The notes below the pieces were generated by a model, which was given only the letters and a program-made list of their open reading frames with translations, had not been told where the DNA came from and did not search any database. From the NCBI RefSeq assembly GCF_016093545.1, contig NZ_JADKYX010000002.1:62001-126000 (forward strand): a stretch of 64,000 nucleotides of DNA, read 5' to 3'. Source of the stretch: Massilia rhizosphaerae (lineage in GTDB: Bacteria; Pseudomonadota; Gammaproteobacteria; Burkholderiales; Burkholderiaceae_D). Made by a program: the position numbers and the translations under genes. Position 1 is the first letter of the stretch; each line of letters opens with the position of its first letter. Below, in pieces: positions 8,884-17,300 of this stretch.

Positions 8884-10167
8884 TCAGCGTTCGAACGCGA
8901 CGTGGCCGGCGACGATCGTCGCCTTCACCTGGCCCGTCAGTTCGTAGCCGAGGAAAGGCGTGTGCTTGCCCTGGCTGGCCAGGGCGCCCGCGTTGACGGT
9001 CCAGCGCGCGTCCGGGTCGAACAGCACGACGTCCGCGCGCGCGCCTTGCGCCAGCGTACCGGCGGCGAGACCCGCCGTGCGCGCCGGGTCGCTCGTGATC
9101 TTCGCCAGCGCCGTCGACAGGACCTTGCCGTCACGGCCTTGCTCGGCCGCCCATTTCAGCATCAGCGACAGCAGCAGTTCCAGGCCCGTGGCGCCGGCCG
9201 ACGCTTCCGCGAACGGCAGCAGCTTCTCGTCGTCGTCGACCGGCGTGTGGTCCGAGCAGACGGCGTCCACGGTGCCGTCGAGGACGGCCGTGCGGATCGC
9301 GTCGCGGTCGCGCTGGCCGCGCAGCGGCGGCGTCAGGCGCGCGTTGGAATCGAAGAAGCCGATGTCGGCATCCGTCATGTGCAGGTGGTGCACGCCGACG
9401 TCGCACGTGACGGGCAGGCCTTCCTTCTTGGCGGCGCGGATCAGGTCCAGCGCGGCGGCCGAGGAGATGCGGCACAGGTGCACGCGCGCACCGGATGCGC
9501 GCATCAGTTCGAAGATCGTGTGCAGTGCGATGGTCTCGGACATCACGGGCACGCCCGACAGGCCCAGGCGCGACGCCAGCGGGCCGCTGTGGGCGATGCC
9601 GCCGCGGCCGATGTGCGGGTCCTGCGGGCGCAGCCAGACGGTGTAGCCGAACGTCTTCGCGTACTGCATGGCGCGCAGCAGCACGGTCGTGTCCTCGATC
9701 GGTTCCTCGGCCTGGGCGAAGCCGATGCAGCCGGCTTCCGTCAGCTCGGCCATCTCGGTCAATGACTTGCCCTTCAGGCCGACGGTCAGCGCGCCCAGCG
9801 GATGCACGTGGGCCTGGTTCAAGAGGCGCGCGCGGTGCTTGAGCATCTCGACGAGGCCCGGCTCGTCCAGCACGGGGTCGGTGTCGGGCGGGCACACGAG
9901 CGTCGTCACGCCGCCCTGCATGGCCGCCTGCATTTCCGATTCCAGCGTGGCCTTGTATTCGTAGCCCGGCTCGCGCAGCCGGGCGGAGAGATCGACGAGG
10001 CCCGGCGCGACGACGAGGCCGGACGCGTCGATCGTGCGCGCGGCCGTGAAGCCGGCGTGCGCGCTGCCGATGGCGGCAATCTTACCGTCGGCGATGTAGA
10101 GGTCCTGGACGGCGTCGATGCCGCCCGCCGGGTCGATCAGGCGCCCGTTCTTGATGTGCAGTTTCAT
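8884..10167 (-). CDS. pyrX: Dihydroorotase-like PyrC', predicted non-catalytic ATCase partner
   Basis: Amidohydrolase-fold protein of 427 residues of the class I dihydroorotase family. The metal ligands are missing: the usual HxH after PGLxD is Ser61 and Arg63 (PGLVDLSARLREPG), the usual His of the HxED-type strand is Arg180 (VWLRPQDP), and the His of the HICH strand is Arg233 (HLCRISS). The Asp of the SDH motif (Asp306) remains. In Pseudomonas such PyrC' proteins have no dihydroorotase activity and hold aspartate carbamoyltransferase in an active dodecamer. It lies 13 bases after pyrB behind pyrR, the same gene order. A catalytic dihydroorotase must lie elsewhere (inference). Confidence 0.88.
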   Translation of the reverse strand: MKLHIKNGRLIDPAGGIDAVQDLYIADGKIAAIGSAHAGFTAARTIDASGLVVAPGLVDLSARLREPGYEYKATLESEMQAAMQGGVTTLVCPPDTDPVLDEPGLVEMLKHRARLLNQAHVHPLGALTVGLKGKSLTEMAELTEAGCIGFAQAEEPIEDTTVLLRAMQYAKTFGYTVWLRPQDPHIGRGGIAHSGPLASRLGLSGVPVMSETIALHTIFELMRASGARVHLCRISSAAALDLIRAAKKEGLPVTCDVGVHHLHMTDADIGFFDSNARLTPPLRGQRDRDAIRTAVLDGTVDAVCSDHTPVDDDEKLLPFAEASAGATGLELLLSLMLKWAAEQGRDGKVLSTALAKITSDPARTAGLAAGTLAQGARADVVLFDPDARWTVNAGALASQGKHTPFLGYELTGQVKATIVAGHVAFER

Positions 10168-10180
10168 TATGCGTGCGAAT

Positions 10181-11146
10181 TTAAGTGTGGCTACCGGCCA
10201 GAATACTCATCACCGCCATGCGGACGGCGATACCGAAGGTGACCTGCGGCAGGATCACGGCCTGGGCGCCGTCCGCCACGGCCGAATCGATCTCCACGCC
10301 GCGGTTCATCGGGCCCGGGTGCATCACGATGGCGTCCGGCCTGGCGAGCGCCAGGCGCTCCGGCGTCAGGCCGTAGCTCTTGAAATACTCGCCGGCCGAC
10401 GGCAGCAGCGCGCCCGACATGCGCTCGTTCTGCAGGCGCAGCATGATGATCACGTCGACGTCCTTCAGGCCCTCTTCCATGTTCGTGAACACGCGCACGC
10501 CCATCTGTTCCAGGCCGCCCGGCAGCAGCGTGTGCGGGCCGATGGCGCGCACTTCCGGCACGCCCAGCGTGGTCAGCGCGTGGATGTCCGAACGGGCCAC
10601 GCGGCTGTGCAGGATGTCGCCGACGATGGCCACGCGCAGGTTCGTGAAATCCTTCTTGTAGTGGCGGATCGTGTACATGTCGAGCAGGCCCTGCGTCGGG
10701 TGCGCGTGGCGGCCGTCGCCCGCGTTCACCACGTGCACGTGGTTCTGCTTCGTGTCGTTCAGGTGCTTGGCGATCAGGTACGGCGCGCCCGACTGCGCGT
10801 GGCGCACCACGAACATGTCGGCGTGCATGGCCGACAGGTTGTCGATCGTGTCCAGCAGCGATTCGCCCTTGCTCGTCGACGAGGCGGCGATGTTCAGGTT
10901 GATGACGTCGGCCGACAGGCGCTTCGACGCGATCTCGAACGTCGTGCGCGTGCGCGTCGAGTTTTCGAAGAACAGGTTGAAGACGCTTTTCCCGCGCATC
11001 AGCGGCACCTTCTTGACCTCGCGGTCGGAGATGCTCACGAAGCTCGAGGCGGTGTCGAGGATGTGGTTGATGATGGCCTTGGGCAGTCCCTCGGTGGTGA
11101 GGAGGTGCTGCAGTTCGCCGTTCTTGTTCAGTTGCGGGTTATGCAT
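10181..11146 (-). CDS. pyrB: Aspartate carbamoyltransferase catalytic chain
   Basis: Condenses carbamoyl phosphate with aspartate, the first committed step of pyrimidine synthesis. The 321 residues show the carbamoyl-phosphate site STRTR (63-67), the SxxKGES loop with Lys93, HPTQ (149-152) and a C-terminal [11 protein letters not shown] loop. The ATG lies inside the end of pyrR (8-base overlap), so translation is probably coupled. No pyrI regulatory chain is present, as expected where PyrC' is the partner. The frame stays open upstream but that part is antisense shadow of pyrR. Confidence 0.96.
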   Translation of the reverse strand: MHNPQLNKNGELQHLLTTEGLPKAIINHILDTASSFVSISDREVKKVPLMRGKSVFNLFFENSTRTRTTFEIASKRLSADVINLNIAASSTSKGESLLDTIDNLSAMHADMFVVRHAQSGAPYLIAKHLNDTKQNHVHVVNAGDGRHAHPTQGLLDMYTIRHYKKDFTNLRVAIVGDILHSRVARSDIHALTTLGVPEVRAIGPHTLLPGGLEQMGVRVFTNMEEGLKDVDVIIMLRLQNERMSGALLPSAGEYFKSYGLTPERLALARPDAIVMHPGPMNRGVEIDSAVADGAQAVILPQVTFGIAVRMAVMSILAGSHT

Positions 11147-11681
11147 TGTCGTCTTCGATCGTGAGCGAGAGTCGGCCGGACGCGTCGCGCGCCAGCGCGA
11201 GCGAGCGGCCAGGGGCAAGCTGTGCGTGCGCGCCGACGAAATCGGCGGCCACCGGCAGTTCGCGGCCGCCGCGGTCCGCCAGCGCGGCCAGCTTGATGCG
11301 CGCGGGACGGCCATAGTCGAACAGCACGTTGATCGCCGCGCGCACCGTGCGGCCGGTGTACAGCACATCGTCGACGAGCACGATGGTCGCGCCGTCGACG
11401 TTGAATTCGATCCGGGTCGGCTTGACGTCCGGATGCAGGCCCTTGCGGGCATAGTCGTCGCGGTAGAACGAGACGTCGATGAAGCCCAGGCGGGATTGCA
11501 GGCCCAGGTCGGCGGCCAGCCGCTCGGCCAGCCAGGCGCCGCCCGAGTGGATGCCGACGATGGCGGCGTCCGCTACGCCGGCTATCCCCGCGCGCACCTG
11601 CGCGAGCAGGTCGCGGTACAGGGCGTCGGCGTCGAGGTCCGCCGGTTCCGCGTCGTTAATATGAGTTGGCATGATCGTCAA
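11139..11681 (-). CDS. pyrR: Bifunctional pyrimidine regulator / uracil phosphoribosyltransferase-like PyrR
   Basis: PyrR family protein of up to 180 residues. The PRPP-binding signature [10 protein letters not shown] is at residues 103-112 and the SFYRDDY motif at about 71-77. In Gram-positive bacteria PyrR binds pyr mRNA to promote attenuation; in Pseudomonas it regulates pyr genes by other means, and it often has uracil phosphoribosyltransferase activity. The start could be 11681 or the ATG at 11672; both overlap ruvX. It overlaps pyrB by 8 bases. No attenuator stem-loop could be placed upstream because the gene begins inside ruvX. Confidence 0.92.
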   Translation of the reverse strand: MTIMPTHINDAEPADLDADALYRDLLAQVRAGIAGVADAAIVGIHSGGAWLAERLAADLGLQSRLGFIDVSFYRDDYARKGLHPDVKPTRIEFNVDGATIVLVDDVLYTGRTVRAAINVLFDYGRPARIKLAALADRGGRELPVAADFVGAHAQLAPGRSLALARDASGRLSLTIEDDNA

Positions 11682-12060
11682 AGTATTGTTGCAAAATGAT
11701 GGCGGCGGCCTTGGCGTCGATGATCTCGCCCCGCTTGGCGGGAATGACGGCCGACGAATAGCGTTCGTCGACGAGCTCGACGGGCAGGTCGAAACGGCCG
11801 TTCAGCTGGTTGGCGAAGCGGCGCGCGCGCAGGGTCATCTCGTGCTCCGCGCCGTCCGGATGGCGCGGCTCGCCCACGACGAGGCGCGCGGGCCGCCATT
11901 GTTCGATCAGGTCGCCGATGACCTTGAAGCGGGTCGCATTGTCGACCGCCTGGATGACGGACAGCGGCTGCGCCTGTCCCGTCAGGGTATTCCCCATGGC
12001 AATGCCGATGCGCTTGATGCCGAAGTCGAAGCCGAGAACGATGTCGACCATTACCTGCAT
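11656..12060 (-). CDS. ruvX: RuvX/YqgF Holliday-junction-resolvase-like nuclease
   Basis: RNase H-fold protein (YqgF) involved in 16S rRNA 5' maturation and related to RuvC. It has 134 residues, the typical length, with the first catalytic Asp in LGFDFGIKRIG, the VGEPRHPDG loop in place of the usual VGLP, the Glu/Asp in VELVDERYSS, and a C-terminal [14 protein letters not shown] helix. The second ATG (MVDIVLG) at 12051 is an alternative start. It overlaps pyrR and lies 36 bases after yqgE, the common yqgE-ruvX-pyr order in beta- and gammaproteobacteria. Confidence 0.92.
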   Translation of the reverse strand: MQVMVDIVLGFDFGIKRIGIAMGNTLTGQAQPLSVIQAVDNATRFKVIGDLIEQWRPARLVVGEPRHPDGAEHEMTLRARRFANQLNGRFDLPVELVDERYSSAVIPAKRGEIIDAKAAAIILQQYFDDHANSY

Positions 12061-12096
12061 CGGCTCCGGGCAAATGAGTAACTAAGGCCGCAACCG

Positions 12097-12759
12097 TCAC
12101 GCATGGCCGGCCTCGGAAGCCAGCATCAGCGGGTCGATGCCCAGCAGCTTGATGGCGGCGTTGTAGCGCTCGTCGATCGGCAGGTCGAACAGCACGTGCG
12201 CGTCGGCGCCCACCGTCAGCCAGCCGTTGCGGGCAATTTCCTCTTCCAGCTGGCCCGGGCTCCAGCCGGCATAGCCGATGGACACGAGCATGCGGCGCGG
12301 ACCGGAGCCGCTGGCGACGGCTTCCAGCACGTCGATCGACGTCGTGAACGCGACCTCGTCGGTGACGGAAAGCGACGACGAATAACGGCCGCCGGGCGAA
12401 TGCAGCACGAAGCCGCGGTCGTCCTGGACGGGGCCGCCGAACATGATCGGCTCATTGACGACGCTGGCGCGCAGCCCTTCCGCCACCTTCAGGTCGATGC
12501 GGTCGAACAGCACGTCCATGGTCATGTCCGTCGGCTTGTTGATGACGACGCCGAGCACGCCCTTCTCGTTGTGCTCGCAGATATACACGACGGTGCCGCC
12601 GAAGATCGGGTCATTCATCGACGGCATGGCAATCAGGAAATGATTAGCCAGGTTCAGCTGCGAAGCAGACGTACCTGCCGTCCCCATATCGAGGGCGTCT
12701 TCCTGGTGCATCCCGGGCATGGTTAGAGGCTTGCCGACCTTACTTTTTTTCATGCTCAT
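12097..12759 (-). CDS. YqgE/AlgH family protein (UPF0301)
   Basis: Conserved protein of unknown function adjacent to ruvX in many proteobacteria; the Pseudomonas homologue AlgH affects alginate production. The family core begins at LNLANHFLIAMP and includes VVYICEHNEKGVLGVVINKP and FGGPVQDDRGFVLH. With the ATG at 12759 the protein has 220 residues, about 30 more at the N-terminus than most members, so a later start cannot be ruled out. First gene of the leftward run into the pyr genes and divergent from the photolyase. Confidence 0.88.
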   Translation of the reverse strand: MSMKKSKVGKPLTMPGMHQEDALDMGTAGTSASQLNLANHFLIAMPSMNDPIFGGTVVYICEHNEKGVLGVVINKPTDMTMDVLFDRIDLKVAEGLRASVVNEPIMFGGPVQDDRGFVLHSPGGRYSSSLSVTDEVAFTTSIDVLEAVASGSGPRRMLVSIGYAGWSPGQLEEEIARNGWLTVGADAHVLFDLPIDERYNAAIKLLGIDPLMLASEAGHA

Positions 12760-12934
12760 ACTCTCTGTTGGCTCACTCTCTGGGGTTACCGCGGCATTTC
12801 TACGCTGAAAAGCTGGACTTTTCGCTAGTTTACACCGAATTGCCCGACCAGCCATGGGAAGCCGCTCTGCCGGGCCAAACCTGAGAGATGGTAGACAGTA
12901 AAATTCTGGACCGCATTGACTCCGCACACAGAAG

Positions 12935-14383
12935 ATGACGTTAAGAAACTCCTTAGTCTGGTTCCGGCGCGATTTGCGCGTGGACGACCATGCCGCGCTG
13001 CATCACGCCCTGCGCTCCGGACGCCGCGTGTTCGGCGTGTTTATCTTCGATACCGACATCCTGGCCGGCTTGCCGGCCGACGACCGGCGCGTTCAATTTC
13101 TGGTGGACAGCGTGCGCGAGCTGGATGCGCGCTTGCGTGCATTTGGAGGTTACCTCATCGTGCGGCACGGGCGCGCCGCGCAGGCGATCCCCGAACTGGC
13201 GGCCGAGCTGGATGCGGAATCCGTGTTCGCCAACCGCGACTACGAGCCGCAGGCGCGCGCGCGCGACGGCGCCGTGCAGGACGCTCTGCGCGCGGCCGGG
13301 CGCAGCCTGCAGACGTTCAAGGACCAGGTGATCTTCGAACACGACGAGGTATTGACCTTGGCCGGCGGCCCATACTCCGTCTTTACGCCCTACAAGAACG
13401 CGTGGCTGAAACGCCTCGCGCGCATGCCGGAGGCGGTGCGGCCGTTCGAGACGGCGCCGCACGCGGCCGCGCTCGCGCCGCCGCCGGCCGGTCACGCCCT
13501 GCCCCGGCTCGCCGACCTGGGCTTCGTGCCGAACGCCGCGCCCATTGCCGATCCCGGCATGGCCGGTGCCGAGCACCTGCTGGCGCAATTCGAACGGCGC
13601 CTCGCGCGCTACGACCACGACCGCGATTTCCCGGCGCTGGACGCCACGTCGCACCTGTCGGTCCACCTGCGCTTCGGGACGCTCTCCGTGCGCGGCCTCG
13701 TCGCGATGCTGCAGGCGCGCATCGCGGACGGCAGCGGCGGCCCCGGCGCGCCCGTGTGGCTGTCGGAACTCGTCTGGCGCGAGTTCTACATGATGATCCT
13801 GGCGCGCCATCCGCGCGTCGTCACGCATGCGTTCAAGCCGGCCTTCGATGCCGTCGCCTGGGACGAAGGCCCGGAGGCCGACGCGCGGTTCACCGCCTGG
13901 TGCGCGGGCCGCACGGGCTATCCGCTCGTCGACGCCGCGATGCTGCAGCTCGAACGGACGGGCTTCATGCACAACCGCCTGCGCATGGTCACGGCCAGTT
14001 TCCTGACCAAGGACCTGGGGATCGCCTGGCAACGGGGCGAGCGCTGGTTTGCCTTGAAACTGAACGATTACGAGCTGGCGTCGAACAACGGCGGCTGGCA
14101 GTGGGCAGCATCGACCGGGTGCGACGCGCAGCCGTGGTTCCGCATCTTCAATCCCGTCACGCAGTCGCGCAGGTTCGATCCGGACGGGGATTTCATCCGG
14201 CAGTACCTGCCGCAGTTGGCCGGGCTGCCGGGCGCGGCGATCCATGCGCCGTGGCTGGCGAAGCCGGAGGTTTTACAGAAGGCCGGCGTGGTGCCGGGAC
14301 GGGACTATCCGCTGCCGGTCGTGGACCACGAGGAAGCGCGCGCCAGGACGCTGGCGCGGTTCCAGGCGGTCCGCTCCGGATGA
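12935..14383 (+). CDS. phrB: Deoxyribodipyrimidine photolyase (class I CPD photolyase)
   Basis: Light-driven repair of cyclobutane pyrimidine dimers. The 482 residues start SLVWFRRDLRVDDHAAL, the typical photolyase N-terminal Rossmann domain, followed by the FAD-binding domain with HLRFGTLSVR, LSELVWREFY, MLQLERTGFMHNRLRM and WQWAASTGCDAQPWFRIFNP. The chemistry (CPD versus 6-4) is inferred from the WQW.AS.G.DA.P motif of CPD enzymes. Its TGA stop directly abuts the stop of chpA on the other strand (TGATCA), with no spacer for a terminator. Confidence 0.93.
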   Translation: MTLRNSLVWFRRDLRVDDHAALHHALRSGRRVFGVFIFDTDILAGLPADDRRVQFLVDSVRELDARLRAFGGYLIVRHGRAAQAIPELAAELDAESVFANRDYEPQARARDGAVQDALRAAGRSLQTFKDQVIFEHDEVLTLAGGPYSVFTPYKNAWLKRLARMPEAVRPFETAPHAAALAPPPAGHALPRLADLGFVPNAAPIADPGMAGAEHLLAQFERRLARYDHDRDFPALDATSHLSVHLRFGTLSVRGLVAMLQARIADGSGGPGAPVWLSELVWREFYMMILARHPRVVTHAFKPAFDAVAWDEGPEADARFTAWCAGRTGYPLVDAAMLQLERTGFMHNRLRMVTASFLTKDLGIAWQRGERWFALKLNDYELASNNGGWQWAASTGCDAQPWFRIFNPVTQSRRFDPDGDFIRQYLPQLAGLPGAAIHAPWLAKPEVLQKAGVVPGRDYPLPVVDHEEARARTLARFQAVRSG

Positions 14384-17300
14384 TCAGGACGCCCGCGCTT
14401 CCAGCAACCCCGTGATCGCGGCCAGCAGCGCGTCCTCCTGGAACGGCTTGCCGAAATACGCGTCGACGCCGAGGCCCAGCGCGACGTTGCGGTGCTTGTC
14501 CGCCGTGCGCGACGTGATCATGATGATCGGCAGCGCCTGGGTCGCGGCATCGCCGCGCACGTGGCGCGTGAGGTCGAAACCGTCCATGCGCGGCATCTCG
14601 ATGTCGACCAGCATCAAGTCGGGCCGGGTCTCCTGCATCTGTTCGAGCGCGTCGACGCCGTCCTTGGCCAGCAGCACCCGATAGCCTTCGCGTTCCAGCA
14701 GGCGCTGGGTGACCTTGCGCACGGTGAGCGAATCGTCCACGACCATGATCGTCGCGATGCGCGCCGGCGCCGGTTCCGCCGGTGCGGCGGGCGCGCGGCC
14801 GGGGCGGGCGCCCTGGCCGGCCATCTGCACGGGATCGAGGATCAGCACGATCTCGCCGGAGCCGAGCACGGTGGCGCCGGCGATGCCCGGCATCCGGGCC
14901 AGCTGCGGCCCGATGTTCTTGATGACGACCTCGCGGTTGCCCAGCACCTCGTCCACCCGCAGCGCAAGACGCGTGTTGCCGCTCTTGAGGACGAGCACGG
15001 GCGACGAGCGCTGCCCGCCGGCGCTCCCCGGCTCGTGCAGCAGCGCGGGCAGGTAGTGCAGCGGGATGCTCTCGCCGTGAACGTTGATCGCCCCCGCCTC
15101 GAAGGCCGCGTCCAGGTCCGCCTCGCGCACCTGCAGCACCTGCTCGACCAGCACGGCCGGCAGCGCATGCGTGCGCGCGCCGCTGGCCACGAGCACGACC
15201 TGCGTGACGGCCAGCGTGAGCGGCAGGTGGATGGCGAAGGCGGCGCCGCTGCCGCGCGTCGTCTCGACGTCGACGCGGCCGCCCAGCGCGCGCGCTTCGG
15301 AACGCACGACGTCCATGCCGACGCCGCGGCCGGCCAGTTCCGTCAGCGTGTCCGCCGTCGAAAAGCCCGGCTCGAACACGAGTTCCGCGGCGTCCTGGTC
15401 GGACACGTCCTCGCCCTCGGCCAGCAGGCCCAGGGCCGCCGCCTTGGCGCGGATGCGGGCCAGGTCGAGGCCCGCGCCGTCGTCGGCGAAGCGGATCTCG
15501 ACCTCGTTGCCCTGCTGGCTCACCTGCACGAGCAGCTCGCCCGTTTCCGGCTTGCCGGCGGCGACGCGCGCGGCGCGCGCTTCGATGCCGTGCACGATGG
15601 CGTTGCGCAGCAGGTGTTCGAACGGCGCGGCCATGCGTTCCAGCACGCTGCGGTCGATCTCGACGCCGCCGCCGCGGATGTCCAAGTTCACGCGCTTGTC
15701 CGTTTCCTTCGCGGTCTGGCGCGCCACGCGGAACAGGCGCTCGGACAGACTCGCGAACGGCACCATGCGCACCCGCATCAGGTCGCGCTGCAGCTCGCGC
15801 GTGAGGCGCGACTGCGCGGCCAGGTCGTCGGCCGCCGCCTCCGCCGTGCGCGCCAGGCCCTCGTGGAACGAGCCGACGTCGTTCACGCTCTCGGCCATCA
15901 TGCGCGTGAGTTCCTGCAGGCGCGTGAAGCGGTCGAACTCGAGCGGATCGAATTCGCGCTCGCCGGAAATCGACAGCCGCGACGCGATCTGCGACTCGGC
16001 CTGCACCTCCACCTCGCGCAGCTGGCGGCGCAGGTTGGCGAGGTTGTCGGCGAAGTCGGACAGCATGCCTTTCAACGCGCCGACCTGGGTCTCCAGTTTC
16101 GAGCGCGTGATCGACACCTCGCCGGCCTGGTTGACGAGGCGGTCGAGGATGTCGGCGCGCACGCGCACGAGCGGCGCGCGCGCGGCCTGCTCGTCCGCCG
16201 GCGCCGCGCCCAACGGTTCCGGCGCGGCGGGGACCGGCGCCTCGTGCTGCGCCGGCCCGGCCGGCTGCTGCAGCTGCTCGAACAGCAGCTGCGCCTGGTC
16301 GTAGTTGGCGAGCAGCTCGTCGAATGCGGCCGGATTGGTCGTCCCGGCGTGCAGCATGTTCTCGATCTGCGTTTCCAGCGCGTGCGTGTGCTGGCCGAGG
16401 CGCATCGCGCCGGCCATGCGCGCGCTGCCCTTGACCGTGTGCAGGGCGCGCAGCAGGCCTTGCGCGACGGCCGCGTCGGCCGGGTTCTGCTGCCACTGGC
16501 GCAGGCCGTTGCCGATCTGCGGCAGCAGGTCCGCCGCTTCTTCCATGAAGACGGGCAGCAGGTCCGGGTCGAGTTCGTCGACGAAGACCGGCTCGGTGGC
16601 CAGGGCGGGCTCGGGCTCGGGCTCGGGCTCGGCGACGGGCTGCGGCTCGGGCTCCGGTTCGGGCTCCGGCGCGGCCGGCGGCAAGTCGAACAGCGCGTCG
16701 ACGTCGATGACGTCGCCGGCATCCGGCTGCGCCGGCGCGGGCGCGGGCGCGGGTTCGGCCTGTTCCAGCGTGGGCGCCGCGAACGGATCGTCGAAATACG
16801 AATCGAACAGGTCGTCGACGGCGTTGACGGCCGGGTCGTCCTGGCGCGGCGCCGGTGCGCGCGGCGCCAGTTCCGTGCTGGCGGGCAGCGCCGGCGTGCT
16901 CGGCGCCAGCGGCGGATCGGCCAAGATGCTGGCATAGGTGGCGGCGAACAGCGCGTCCAGGCGCTGCGCCAGTTCCGTGTCGGCGTCCGCGAACACCGCG
17001 TCGGCGCGGACTTTGCCCAGCTCGTCGCGCAACGCTTCCAGGCGCGCCAGCAATTCCGGCTGCGCGGGCGCCAGTTCGCCCAGCGCGAACACCTGCAGCA
17101 TCACGCGCACGCGCTCGACCGTCTCCTCCAGCAGGTCGAACTGCGCGCCCTGCAGCGGCGACACGGCCACCTGCAACGCCTCTTCCAGCGCCACGGCCAG
17201 CTCGCGCAGCGCGTTGAAGCCGACGGTGGCCGACGTGCCGCCCAGCGTGTGCGCGGCCTTCAGGGCCTGCGGCGTCACGGCGCGCAGCGGTTCCGCGCGC

